A stretch of DNA of 64,000 nt, taken from contig CM055272.1 in the NCBI GenBank assembly GCA_029237695.1, positions 37,476,901 to 37,540,900 of the forward strand, read 5' to 3'. The first letter of the stretch is position 1. Each line of letters starts with the position of its first letter. The DNA is from Conchocele bisecta. Its lineage: Eukaryota > Mollusca > Bivalvia > Lucinida > Thyasiridae. Below the pieces are notes generated by a model. That model was not told the origin of the DNA. It saw only the letters and a list, made by a program, of their open reading frames with translations, and did not search any database. The position numbers were made by a program, and so were the translations under genes. Of the stretch, positions 43,096-63,162 are shown in pieces.

Positions 43096-43587
43096 GATAA
43101 CATACAGGGTTCGTTACGAGCCAGCTCATCTGGATCTACAGTGGTTTGTAAATGTTATCGATAACTGGGCATACCGATTACTGGTAACGCAATGACCTAC
43201 ATCACAAATAGAAATACACGGGTAACTAGCACAGGTGTGGCCATCGATATGTAAGCATATATCGTTTATATGACAGATAATTGCTGAAATAGTACGTATG
43301 AAGTGAACATTTACCTGCTGTCAGTGAATTGTTTATATTTAAGTTATGACTGCTAAGGGGATCCGGGGGCATTCCCCCCTCGCCCCCACCCCCCACCGGA
43401 ACATTTTTGAAATCTACATCGCAGCTACCTGTCTTAGTTTTCCATCGTAAACTTCGATTGTTGTTCTTGCTATGATGTTATGTGAAACGGACTTAGCAAG
43501 TACTCCGGACTTAAGTTATAACTTATGACAAAAGTACTTGCTTAGTTCGTTAGTGAAACGGGCCCCAGGTTGAATGCAATATACGTG

Positions 43588-43660
43588 CAGGGGCGGATCC
43601 AGGATTTATATCTAGAGAGGGCGTGGATTTCAATTTTCATAAAATTCAGATTATTTTTCT
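43588..43660. mobile_element. Solo left end of CAGGGGCGGATC-type MITE
   Basis: CAGGGGCGGATCCAGGATTT with no matching right end before the next copy. Confidence 0.5.
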
Positions 43661-43839
43661 GCATTTATTTCTTATTTCTCATCAAAAGTATATGTTGTTA
43701 CCATTCAGTTGAACCGTCTCGTCGAATCCTGCTATGTCCCTTTAAGGAAAACATAGTAAAGTTTGTAAATATATTTCATTAGATATCGCACATATTCCTA
43801 GATACAACATCTGTCTTGTTTCTCATATATGAAGGATTA

Positions 43840-44096
43840 CAGGGGCGGATCTAGAGGGGGGGGGGGGTCCGGGTTGCACCCACCCCCCGTTCAACCACGG
43901 AGTTTACATAGATCACAGTTTACCACCAGTTGGAGTCCGAATTTAAATGCCATAAAACACAGGAAAGTGCATTTCCAAATTCGAAGAGCTCAAAAATAGG
44001 ATAACCCCATAGTTGCGAACGGTAACTCTTGCAATTACTTCGCAAATAGACAACCCCCCTCCCCCAACCGTTTCCCAAATGCTTGATCCGCCCCTG
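43840..44096. mobile_element. CAGGGGCGGATC-family MITE with 5-bp duplication
   Basis: CAGGGGCGGATCTAGAGGGG to GATCCGCCCCTG, with GATTA on both sides. Confidence 0.85.
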
Positions 44097-44996
44097 GATT
44101 AATATAATACACCTTGCGTTATTAGGCAATTTGGTGATGCCAAAACTAGGTGCATTCCTAATTGGAGCGGTCAGTGGAATAAAGGGGGCTAACACCGTCG
44201 TGGAGTTAGTCCCCTTGCTTCCACTGACCCCTTCAATGTATTTAGAGGTCACGCCTAAAGATCAAGCAATAATGGTGTTCTATGTAAACGTAGGTCACCA
44301 TGGTCAACGTCTGTTGGAATTCAGATACCAAGTGATCTTGTGCGTTTTTATCTATGGACCACATCTATTTCTCTTTTGAGGAACGGGGAATCACAACTGC
44401 GCATATGTATTGTGTAGACAAGTTGTGTAGACAAGTTGCATAAATAGATTACCGAACTTACCGAAAACCACAAGTAACGTCCCTTAGAATTATTTCTGGG
44501 CTTCGTCGGTGTTCAAAAAGGCGGAGTCGTTCGGTTTGACGTCACATTGGTAAGTTTTAAAGTGACAACAACAAGGAAAAACCACAGATACCAGAACAAT
44601 TTTTTTATTATTTTCAAATATAAATTAAAAGGTCAGCAACGCGCCTTTTTCAAACCCGTTAAAATGATAGTACTATAGTAGTAATCGCTACTTTACCATA
44701 GCATCTGGTGTCGATTATTCAAGACATCGTTCGGCGTCACAATGCCTTCAGTGGGTTAAAACGTAGTCGGTGTATGTGATACAGTACTATACTATACGTA
44801 TACTATATTATACTTCAAGTACATTATACTATACTAATACTAGAGACGACAGTGACATGAACCGGGTATTGTGTTCGAGCCAATTCCCACGTTTAAATAT
44901 AAGCCGAAAACGAAAATAGTGACCTGTGATATTTGTTTCAATTGCCTGTGGCCAGTTTGGGAGAAACTAATAAGCAACGTGATGCCAAAGAGACAC
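44097..44996. other. Intergenic; nothing recognised
   Basis: Inverted pair GGGGGCTAAC/GTTAGTCCCC at 44184-44213. TACTATACTATACGTATAC simple sequence near 44786-44830. No exon. Confidence 0.4.
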
Positions 44997-45305
44997 CAGT
45001 AGCCGATTTCATCAAAATTGCAAAGTATACTTTTCTAGCAAAGTATACTTTGAGGGAGATTTTTTATTTTTTTTTATAAATTTATTAATTTTTATTATAC
45101 TGAATTTATTACATTATCACAGCCATTTTGGCTGTGATAATGTAATAAATTCAGTATAATAATTCTGCATACTTTTAATCATCAAATATATGCAGTTGTT
45201 ACTTTTATATGAAATAATGCATTTCAGGAAAAATAAATGATTACTCCTTCAAAGTATACTTTGCTAGGAAAGTATACTTTGCAATGTTGATGAAATAGGC
45301 TACTG
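44997..45305. mobile_element. MITE-1 copy 7
   Basis: CAGTAGCCGATTTCATC to GATGAAATAGGCTACTG, full hairpin. Confidence 0.9.
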
Positions 45306-45690
45306 GGCTCCAGATAAGGAATTAGTAATTGAGTATTGTCACTCCAACATTCTGAAGCAATTGGGCATTTCAAAATTTGAATTGGGTAAAATAAAATCAC
45401 ACTACTGTTTACACATTAACATACAGTAATTATTGAATAGTTAGCTTCGAAATGAAAACATGTCTTGGCATTTCATTAGAATTGTCTAATTCTAATGAAA
45501 TACCAAGGTGTGTTTTCATGGAAAATAAGAAAAATATGCTATAGTTGTGGTTTGTTTATTCTTTTCTGCAGCATGATAAAGGTACCACACATTTTGTATT
45601 GCTTCTTGATACTCGCTACTTCTGATTTCAATTAGAGTTTTGGCAATTTTAATTGGGTATTTAAGCAAATACGCAGGCTTACCTGGAGCT
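45305..45690. mobile_element. GCTCCAGATAAG-family MITE (subfamily B)
   Basis: GGCTCCAGATAAGGAATTAG, hairpin ATTAGAATTGTCTAATTCTAAT, right TTACCTGGAGCTCTG. Abuts MITE-1 copies on both sides. Confidence 0.82.
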
Positions 45691-45999
45691 CTGTAGCCTA
45701 TTTCACCAACATTGCAAAGTATACTTATCTAGCAAAGTATACTTTGAGAGAGACATTTTCAATTTTAGGATAAATTTATTATTTTTTATTATACTGAATT
45801 TATCACATTATCACAGCCATTTTCGTTGTGATAATGTAATACATTCAGTATAATAATTCTGCATACTTTTAATCATCAAATATATGCAGTTGTTAGTTCG
45901 ATATGACATAATGCATTTCGGGGAAAATAAATGATTACTCCCTCAAAGTATACTTTGCTAGATAAGTATACTTTGCAATGTTGGTGAAATAGGCTACTG
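45691..45999. mobile_element. MITE-1 copy 8, downstream of DTX3-like stop
   Basis: CTGTAGCCTATTTCACCAAC to GGTGAAATAGGCTACTG. Lies 163 bases past the stop codon. Confidence 0.9.
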
Positions 46000-46161
46000 A
46001 AGACACATTCCGCCAATACGACCATCACGGAAGATGGTCTAAGGGAAATTATTTGCGTTTTCTAATTCAAGTTCGGTAACCTATTTATAAGAGTGTTCAT
46101 TCCATCTCCGCATATACAAGTCCCAGTGGCGATTTCTTCGTGGCAAGGTGCCGTTTCACGT

Positions 46162-54061
<7,900 letters not shown>

Positions 54062-54246
54062 GGCTGGTGGCACTGGTACAGACTGATGGCACGGTATGAC
54101 TTCTCAACTGTAATTAATGTGTAATTATAGTGTTTGTTCATGTCCAGCATAGCCTCGTTCCATATGAAATCAGTAAACTCGGTTAATAAGTAACATATTA
54201 AACCATCATTTATGTAAAATCCTCTATGTGTTACTAACATTTCCTC

Positions 54247-54459
54247 TTAACCCTTACTATACTGAATTAAATTTTGTCGTCTGCTGGAAAAAATTTATTT
54301 GTAATATTTCTCGATAAAAACCTGTTTTGGCAGCACATGAGAATCGTCTCCACTGGAGACGATTCTCATGTTCTGTCGAAACAGGTTTTTTATTAAGAAT
54401 GCAGGCAAAAATGAAAAACAGCAGACGACAATTTTCGTCTCCCGCATAGTGAGGGTTAA
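54247..54459. mobile_element. TTAA-flanked piggyBac-like MITE (TCGTCTGCTG family)
   Basis: TTAACCCTTACTATACTG to CATAGTGAGGGTTAA, subterminal GTCGTCTGCTG/CAGCAGACGAC, perfect hairpin GAGAATCGTCTCCACTGGAG. 186 bases upstream of the DTX3-like start. Confidence 0.88.
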
Positions 54460-54789
54460 TATAGCTGTACTATCTGATCTTATTGTGCAATAACGAAAGT
54501 TGTATACGACTATGCAGACGTATATCTAATTACACAGCCGGAAGATATATGTATTTACTCCCTATATTCAGATATTGCCTACATATATACATGTACTCTT
54601 ATTGTAAAGCAATTGTGTGGCCATTGTCTTTTGTTATATATATGTAAACCGTATATACTGGTTTTGGCCGCCGAAACACATTCAGAAAAAGGCTTTATAA
54701 ATTTGTGATAATCTTCGCATGTGTTCCGAAACAATGCATACATATTTCAACCCGAAATCCCGCTATAGCTGTTTATGCAAACAGTGCAT
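54460..54789. other. Upstream of DTX3-like gene; nothing recognised
   Basis: AT-rich, no promoter motif I can defend. Confidence 0.35.
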
Positions 54790-57080
54790 ATCCAGATGAG
54801 CCGGCTCGTAACGTATGGAAGGGGATATCCGCCACTACATTGCATGCTGCTTCATGACAAAGCAGTCGACCATTGTTACATGTCATCCTGCACTGGCTAC
54901 TCGTTACTGCTTAATGACAACTCCATCGTGCATTATTACATTTCACATTGCATACCTCGATTGGCTATTTAACATTGTTACATGTCATCCTGCATCTTGG
55001 CTATACAATACTGCTTAATGACAACTCCATCTTGCATTATTACATTGCATATTGCATACCTCGATTGGCTATTTCACATTGTTACATGCCATATTCTGAC
55101 ATGTGTCATTCTGCTTACTGCTTGCTGGGATGCATATATGACTATATGGATTCCGCCGAATGACGCATGCAAGCACGCAGAATGGCCCATGTCAGAATAT
55201 GAAATGGCCGAATGAGGGATGCCAGCATCGCAGTAAGCAGTAGGCCGAATTAAACTTGGCAAAATGTGCAACGCCCTCTGTTGTCATAATGGGAACGCTT
55301 CCATTATGACGCCATGTGGCGCTCCAAAATAAGTACAGTAGACGTTTTTTCTTGTGGTATTTTGTCACTGTGCCACCGCGGACATAATGTATTTAAAGTG
55401 GTCGATCACCGCGGGCATAGCCTACCTGTCCCCCGCGATCACTGTTTCAGGTAGTGGGATCGCGGTGACAGTATCCTCGGTCACTGTGATCACTGTGCGG
55501 TCACTGTCGCACCCCCCCCCCAAACCCCACCCCCCTGTGTACAGGCCTGTCGTAGCTTACGTATTATTTTTGAGTGACTGACGGGGACGAGTTGGTCGAA
55601 GGGCGAAACGGAGGCCGGTCATTAAATTAACGAATAACGGGGACCATACGATTTCTAATTACTTCTATTAAGGTAATAATCACACTTTCCATTTACTCAT
55701 CTGTTGACAATGGATACTTATGTCCGTATTTACATGTACCGTTACTAATGAAGAGTAGAAATAGTCTCAGGTAAGCCGCTAAATTATAAAGACGGGATTA
55801 TTTCTTTTGCGGCCAGAATGTATTAAATGACCTTTATTCGCAATGCAATCAGTCAACCAAGTTAAGAAAATATTTATACAATTCAGGCCCGTAGCCAGAC
55901 CTGTTTGAAGGGGGGTCGTTCTGAAGGCCCAATGGGCCTGAGGTATTTAGGGGGGTATACAAAAGTGGACATCGAGGCTAAAAAGTGGACCCCGAGGCTA
56001 AAAAAGTGGACCTCGGGGCTGGGGGTGGGGGGGGGGGGTCGTCCGACCGCTCCGAACCCCCCCCCCACCCACTGGCTACGGGCCTGCAATTTGACAAACA
56101 TTGATGGCATTGTGTCTAAGCAGTTAACACCATAACTCGTGTACATATAGAATAGTGATATAGCATTATGTTCGACTTTAGCTACATCAAAGCGCGAATG
56201 CACACGTACACATACACACACACGCACGCGCTCACTTAATTAATCGTTTCTCATACAAACAAACATGTTTTATTTTGCTAATGTACTGTACCTTTGCGTA
56301 CATGCATTTATACAGGTAGATACGCAATCGCGGTGATCCTCCATGAACGACCACGGCGAATCACCGTGATAACGCGGACAGTGCATCACAGTGACCGAGG
56401 ATGCTGGCACCGCGATCCCACTGCCTGAAACAGTGATCGCGGGGGACAGGTAGGCTATGCCCGCGGCGATCGACCACTTTAAATACATTACGTCCGCGGT
56501 GGCACAGTGACAAAAGACCACAAGAAAAAACGTCTACTGTACTTATTTTGGAGCGCCACCTGGCGTCATAATGGAAGCGTTCCCATTATGACAACAGAGG
56601 GCGTTGCACATTTTGCCAAGTTTCATTCGGCCTACTGCTTACTGCGATGCTGGCATCCCTCATTCGGCCATTTCATATTCTGACATGGGCCATTCTGCGT
56701 GCTTGCATGCGTCATTCGGCGGAATTCATATAGTCATATACGCATCCCAGCAAGCAGTAAGCAGAATGACACATGGCAGAATATGGCATGTAACAATGTG
56801 AAATAGCCAATCGAGGTATGCAATATGCAATGTAATAATGCAAGATGGAGTTGTCATTAAGCAGTATTGTGTAGCCAATATGCAGGATGACATGTAACAA
56901 TGTCAAATAGCCAATCGAGGTATGCAATGTGAAATATAATAATGCACGATGGAGTTGTCATAAAGCAGTAACGAGTAGCCGCAGTGCAGGATGACATGTA
57001 ACAATGATCGACTGCATTATCATGAAGCAGCATGCAATGTAGTGGCGGATATCCCCTTCCATAGTAACGAGCCGTCTCAT
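54790..57080. repeat. 2.3 kb fold-back element with ~700-bp arms
   Basis: Left arm 54790-55500 and right arm 56385-57080 are inverted copies with high identity (e.g. GGAAGGGGATATCCGCCACT and inverse). Arms contain internal repeats of TTACATGTCATCCTGCA and ACTCCATCTTGCATTATTAC. Sharing continues into the GATGAGCCGGCTCGTAACG flanks. The spacer is about 880 bp and holds a CAGGCCCGTAGCCAG MITE. Confidence 0.85.
55884..56086. mobile_element. CAGGCCCGTAGCCAG MITE with 5-bp duplication
   Basis: CAGGCCCGTAGCCAG to CTGGCTACGGGCCTG, CAATT on both sides. Inside: AAAAAGTGGACCTCGGGGCT-type triplicate and G/C runs. Confidence 0.85.
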
Positions 57081-57180
57081 CAGCAAGTAATTTCCATGTT
57101 TTTGAGAACACAAAATACCCCCTTGGACTAGTCTGAAAATCATTTTGTGATGATTGGATTGACTGCAAAATGGGCATACA

Positions 57181-57450
57181 ATTTTCACAGAACAATCCTC
57201 GGTTCTTGCTTTCTCAACGCATGTAAACTATGTAGCAAAATGTGCCATCTTTCTCACTTAAAATTGGGTCAGATAATCAGTCGTAAGATTGCCCCAATTA
57301 ACATCTACAATCAGTTATCCGGATAAAAGTATAATAGTCTTATAACTTCTATTCTCACATTGAAATCATAAGCTTATCGCCTGTAAACCTGTGTAAACAG
57401 CATTATGTAGTTCTGCAGAAATATCAGTCACCCTTCGCTTCTTGGAAAAC
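57181..57450. mobile_element. Fragment of the 1990-2599 pogo-like element
   Basis: TTTTCACAGAACAATCCTCG to CTTCTTGGAAAACACTAT, colinear with 2065-2350. No ends. Confidence 0.8.
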
Positions 57451-57491
57451 ACTATATTTATAGAATTTATTGTATTTACAGAACAACTCTA

Positions 57492-59297
57492 TGGAACGCC
57501 AAATCTACATAAACTCAAATATATATTGCTAGCTCCAAAGCAATACATATGTGTAGATAGCTCATATATTTTGCTAGCAATAAAACATTTCGAGCTAGCT
57601 CCAATTCATTTGGAGCTAGCTCTAAATCAGTTAATGATATCTCAAATTGATTTGTAGCGAGCATTATATTACTTTGATTTGGAGAGCTCTCTAAATAATT
57701 TGGAGCTACAGCTGAATCTCGTTATCTCGATATCGTTTATCTCGATATACCTGCTTATCTCGATATACGTTCCTGGTCCCGGCAGAATTACCTATATATA
57801 TCATATATTTTACTCCTGATAACTCGATATCGGATATGTCGATATATCGGTTTAGTCGAAGTGGAAATCGAGTCCCGATAGTATGTTACCTTCACATTTG
57901 TAGTCTGATATGTCGATGCGAAAATTAAGCGCCCGGCGCCACCAAGTCTGAATCAGCGCGATTATCTCAGGTAAGTTTGCACACGTCTATAGAAACCAAA
58001 GACACCGCCGCCGCTAAAATTCGTTTAAAGTTGCATAACCAGCTAAAGCAGTGCACTTAAAACCATAATTAAGATTTTAAACTTAATGTGATATCAAATA
58101 TCTGTTAACAGAAAAATGAATTAAACGGTGTAGCAATAAGTAAATCGTCTGTTAATTACGGATATGTCGATATATTGTTATCAGTCCATTCGACTTCGAG
58201 ATAACGAGAATGACCTGTATCTCTAAATCATTTGGAGAGCTCTCGAAATCATTTGGAGAGCTCTCGAAGAAATCATTTCGAGCTAGCTCCAAATAATTTG
58301 GAGAGCTCTCTAATTCATTTGATTCTAGCAATACTTATCTTATTTGGAGTTAGCATTAAATCACTTGAAAGTATGAAAACGATGTCTCCCTGAATTATTT
58401 AATTACGCAAACAACTCAATTGTATGAAGTTACAATATTTAATTTAAAAGTATAAGGCTAATTATAATTATTAATTAAATATTTGTTACCCTCCATGGTC
58501 AGATGATGAACGTATCTTGTTCGCTGTTGTTGTTGTTGCTGACGGCTTGGTGCACATGCGTACAGAGATTTTAAAAGCGCGGGAAGGGAGCGCTTATTGT
58601 TTTTTTCCTCCAGTTCCCACGTGGAGTCGTATTTGCAGCTAGCATCAAATCAAGTTTATAATGCTCTCTCCAAATCAATTTGAGATATCTTTCATTTATT
58701 TAGAGCTAGCTGAAAATGATTTAGAGCTAGCTGAAAATGATTTCGAGAGCTCTCCAAATCATTTCGAGAGCTCTCCGAATGATTTAGAGATAGTTCCAAA
58801 TGAGTTAGAGAGCTCTCCAAATCAAGTTATATATTGCTCGCTACAAATCCATTTTAGCTATCATTAATTGATTTAGAGCTAGCTCGAAATGATTTCGAGA
58901 GCTCTCCAAATGATTTAGAGATAGTTCCTAATGAGTTAGATAGCTCTCCAGATCAAAGTTATATAATGGTCGCTACAAATTAATTTGAGCTATCATTAAT
59001 TGATTTAGAGCTAGCTCTAAATAATTTCGAGAGCTCTCCAAATGATTTAGAGATAGCTCCAAATGTTTCAGAGATAGCTCCAAATGATTTAGAGAGCTCT
59101 CCAAATCAAAGTTATAAAATGCTCGCTACAAATCAATTTGATATATCATTAATTGATTTAGAGATAGCTCCAAATGAATTACAGAGCTCTTCAAATGAAT
59201 TGGACATGTTTTATTGCTAGCTCTAAATATATATTGCTAGCTCTAAATATTTAGAGCTAGCAATATATATTTGAGTTTATGTAGATTTGGCGTTCCA
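57492..59297. mobile_element. Second element with 21-bp palindromic arrays
   Basis: Same TIR and TA as 48789-51280. Left array 57525-58340, interrupted by a pogo-like element (57709-58217); right array 58630-59260. Centre shares GAAAACGATGTCTCCCTGAA and AAGCGCGGGAAGGGAGCGC with the first copy. Core palindromes here include more GCTAGC and GAGCTAGCTC. Confidence 0.87.
57709..58217. mobile_element. Pogo-like element nested in the array
   Basis: CAGCTGAATCTCGTTATCTC to CGAGATAACGAGAATGACCTG, TA on both sides; subterminal ATCTCGATAT repeats. Confidence 0.85.
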
Positions 59298-59774
59298 TAC
59301 AACTCGGCAATGACGTAATGGGCGTATGTGTAGTATGTACACGACATCAATCAGTTTTACCTCATGTGGCGTTTGACACAGACCACACATACTAGTACAT
59401 ACATATTAATACAACTTGGTACAATGCACGAATGTTCCAAAGACATAGTTAACAGCGAGCTATGAGTTGTTTTAATGAACACAAATACACAGCGATGTAA
59501 ATATATACCTGTGTTGCCATACCTACTGTATCGAATCAAACAACGTGCATGCAGTTACCTGAGCGTAGTGTCACTCATGTCTATTTACTTACTATGAGAG
59601 TAAAATATTTATTACTTATCGCGCGTGTAATACTAGTCAGTGCATCAGTTTTAATGTTTACACAGTGAAAAGTGACCATTGCATATTTTGAGATTGATGG
59701 GAGAAATCCTCAGATATCGATATACTATACAGTAACAAGATAATAATCCATATTTTACTAAATCCTTCTATTAC
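59298..59774. other. Intergenic; nothing recognised
   Basis: No exon or repeat boundary found. Confidence 0.4.
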
Positions 59775-60172
59775 AAGGTGTATGCTAACGTGGTACTAAC
59801 AACAACAACAAGTACCGATTAAAAGTACGTATTATTTTATAGTGTCCTTATTACGTAAAGGATTATGATGAAATATGGCGTACCAGACGCGTTTTGTTAA
59901 GCTGCATTTGGTGGTTTCTGTATTTTCGCCCAAACTTCTGTCGTTTTTGCGAAGAATCGATTTCCGTGTCTCTGACACGGGAATCGATTCTTCGCAAACA
60001 CGACTAAGTCTGTGCCAAACTCAATATACCACCAAATGCAGCACATGAAGACGCGTTTGCTGCGCCATATTTCATCATAATCCGTTGCATATTAAGGAAA
60101 CTATCAAATCATACTTACTTTGGAGTGGGCGACGTTGTTGTTGTTGTTGTAACCACGTGATCATGCACCTTG
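59775..60172. mobile_element. Uninterrupted TGTTGTTG-family MITE
   Basis: AAGGTGTATGCTAACGTGGT to CACGTGATCATGCACCTT; AACAACAACAA boxes; hairpin GAATCGATTTCCGTGTCTCT. Reference copy for 16876-18164. Confidence 0.85.
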
Positions 60173-61127
60173 TATTAAATCACTCTTATGAAGCTGTTGA
60201 GCTATTGCATTGAAACAAATGATATGATGATTATGATAACGTTCTAGCGTTATAACGCCAATCCTTTGCAATTCAGTTATTATTGTACTTATGCACAAAT
60301 GCTTAATTTGTGACCAGTGCAGACCCAGATCAGCCTGGCAGCGGCGCAGTCAGATCAGGATTATGGCGGGTCACATATTTGCAAACACTGTAGATCCAGA
60401 TGACCCGGCTCGTAACGAGTGGTTTGTATGGTTGAAAGGATTAATATAACCCGTGCGAACAAATACCCTGTGTCCACCTTCAAGTACGGATCAGTACGTA
60501 ATCCCACTTACCTGTTTTGTCGTATCCTGATGTAAATTCCAGGAATATCAGATATATTATAACGTCTTTTGTCAGAAATTGACCCGCCTGGTCTTAATTG
60601 TGATTGTAGTAACACAATAACACGGCTAAGTTCACCCGACTACAGTTGTCTCTCTGTACAGAATAAGTATAACTTTTCTATTAGCAAGCACATTTGTACA
60701 CAATAAGTAAATCGATGATCTAGGTTTATTTTGATCACGGTCTATTTTTAGACATGACCACCATAAGTAGAAGCTTGCACAATCGCGTTGAAATGCCGCT
60801 ATTTATTAACTAGCTACTTCCGGTTTCTCGGTGAACACAATAATGCTGTTTTTATAAACACACATCTGTTTTCGTCTGTACAAAAGCGCTGACGTGCATT
60901 TAAATAAACGTATCTGCCATGTAGCAATTAAAAGAGTGCAAACTAAGTGGTCTTGTATAGGTTTCATTCCTACTTTCGGTTTTGAAGTTGTTGTTATTGT
61001 TGTTCGTGTTTGCGTATCGCAGAGTCTAACCGCGCTGACATTTTCCGGCCCAATGCGTTTGTGACAGTATTCAAACAACGCGTGTCGTCACACTCATCAT
61101 CTTTGTATACTACTATATAACTCATTT
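60173..61127. other. Intergenic; no gene supported
   Basis: Includes a 90-codon minus frame (61078-60806) without a domain. GATCCAGATGACCCGGCTCG at 60392 is a dispersed motif also at 54793 and 43113. Confidence 0.4.
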
Positions 61128-61347
61128 GTGTCTGTGACTGGAGAAATGGCATTATGTGTTTGTTGCAACCAGTGTAGATCTAGATCAGCCTGTACATCTG
61201 CACAATCTGATCAGGATCTGCACTGTTCGCCATCTCATTAATGAAACGCCCGGCATGCTTCTAACAGACAATATAATTATATCGTTACCAGTTTGATCAT
61301 CAGATGTAATGGTCACGAATCCATTAAGAACAGTTTCTTCAGTCACA
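61128..61347. mobile_element. GTGACTGG-family MITE
   Basis: TGTGTCTGTGACTGGAGAAA, interior GCACAATCTGATCAGGATCT, right TTCTTCAGTCACATTT. Confidence 0.82.
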
Positions 61348-61362
61348 TTTTAGGTGAGTTTA

Positions 61363-61619
61363 TTAACCCTTAGATTGCTATCTTATTATTTTTGTCGTCT
61401 GCTGTTTATTTTCTATTTTCCATTTTCCATTTTTATCATCAAAAACATGCTTTGACAGCACTTTAGAATCATTTACAACATGCTTTGTCAGCACTTCAGG
61501 ATCATTTCCATTATAAATTATTCTGAAGTGCTGTCAAAGCATGTTTTTATTGAGAAATAAGGCAAGATACAAAAACAACAGCAGACGACAATTGTTGTGA
61601 GTAGCCGCCTAAGGGTTAA
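61363..61619. mobile_element. TTAA-flanked piggyBac-like MITE (TCGTCTGCTG family)
   Basis: TTAACCCTTAGATTGC to GCCTAAGGGTTAA; subterminal GTCGTCTGCTG/CAGCAGACGAC; left arm of the hairpin is duplicated (ACATGCTTTGACAGCACTTT and ACATGCTTTGTCAGCACTTC). Confidence 0.88.
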
Positions 61620-63162
61620 TACATTGACAAATAATGCTTCATCCATCCAGAAAGGAAAAGCAACAGCTGGCGGCGGGACTCATCAAACAGCGGAATATAA
61701 TGGCCGTTCGTTTCTACATCATATTGTAGATGGGCATTATACTGAGAAAAGATATATGACAATGTCCCAGATAAGCCTGCTCATCCGTTCAGTCTTATCA
61801 GAGGCTACGTTGATTACATACTCCATTCAGTCACTGGATAAGCTTACTGTCATCAACAAACTATTTACATCCTAATCCGACTGTGACATGTAACCCTAGG
61901 GTTTGCAATTGTTGCAAATGTGATAAGATACGATTATCAATACCTGCTTACATAATATATCCACCGTCATTCATTCAAAGTGTGACATTCTGGCCGCTTT
62001 TTCGAGTATTATCGGGTGTATACTACTATTATGGCAGGTCTCCTCAATGCAAACTAGTAATCAAAGTACTGAAAGTACTGAACATAGGGTACTACAATAA
62101 TTCCGCCACGGAAGCGGTGTCGCGCCTGAAAATGCCTTGGCGGTACAAAACCATGTTGTAGCAGGATTTTTGTTAAAGTTTCTGCATTACTTTGACATTG
62201 CCATGTGTACTTATGTTTTGTGAATTAAATAGTTGGCCCCGGATCGAGTATATTAAAACATACAAATGACGTCATTGGGGAAACCGCTGACAAAATGGTC
62301 AATGTATGGAAGCCCAAACTTGTTAGAATTATATTTTTGTCGTATTTTCAGTACTTGCATTAATATGGGTATTAATCTACGCTGGATGTGTTATACATGT
62401 ACTGTCATTAATTTGTTCCCTGACTGTAATTTATCACTTACTGACTTATTGACCCCCTTCCCTGAACGTAGAAATGACACTCATGTTGGCGTGTATTGGC
62501 CACCATAGACAAATGTCAATCAGGCAGAATTCGGGAATGTCATTAAAATCCGCTGTAAATCCATCGATATAATGAGGATTAACATCAGTTAGACCCACAC
62601 GTCCGAGTTTTGTTGCGACACAATCGCGATCATTAAACAAATCTGGGTCAACAGGTAGCTGTAACCCCTTGGTGTCGTTTGTGTGTTGAACGCGTCGCGT
62701 ATTTACACGTGTTTATCCGGTGGAGAGTATTCGGAGGGTAGTTAACTCTGCCGAAAACTATAGCCTGTTACTAAATTTAGCGATGACCGCACGATTTGTG
62801 ACGCAAATGGGGACAAATAACAACTTGAACGCGTAACGAAATAATCCGATGTATTTTTGTACGTAGAACATTCGTTGTTGATATTGTTCAGTGTAAGTAA
62901 TTATTCATAATACTATTTTCAATTAGCGGTTGCGTATGACAGTTAAACGTTGAGTAACACAATGCATTTTGTTGTTATTCCAAGATATCACTATCACTAC
63001 GGACTAGCCCATCGAGGGGGGTCTGGGGCGTGGCTAACTGTCCGACGCGATTCCAATACATAGGCTACCATATGTAATCAAAGTACTGAAAGTACTGAAC
63101 ATAGGGTACTACAAGATTAAACTAGATTGATTGATTGATTGACTGTTGGTGTTGCAGTTTCA
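61620..63162. other. Intergenic; no gene supported
   Basis: A 38-bp string (AATCAAAGTACTGAAAGTAC...) occurs at about 62058 and 63075. Frames at 61883-62161 and 62266-62508 have no recognised domain. Confidence 0.45.

Larger units (their letters stand above)
41253..43565. mobile_element. PIF/Harbinger-like element with transposase remnant
   Basis: TIR GGGGCCCGTTTCACTAAC and its inverse, CAG on both sides, subterminal AACTTATGACAAA motifs inverted at the ends. Holds a HARBI1-like fragment (42129-42389, minus) and a GACC-type simple repeat. A tRNA-like B box (GGGTTCGAATCCCGCTCG) is at 41448. Confidence 0.85.

Noticed and set aside
60806..61078. 90-codon minus frame as a gene
   Set aside because: No domain, no splice partners, composition like the surrounding intergenic DNA.
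61883..62161. 92-codon Cys-containing frame
   Set aside because: No recognisable zinc-finger spacing beyond the first Cys residues and overlaps a duplicated repeat string.
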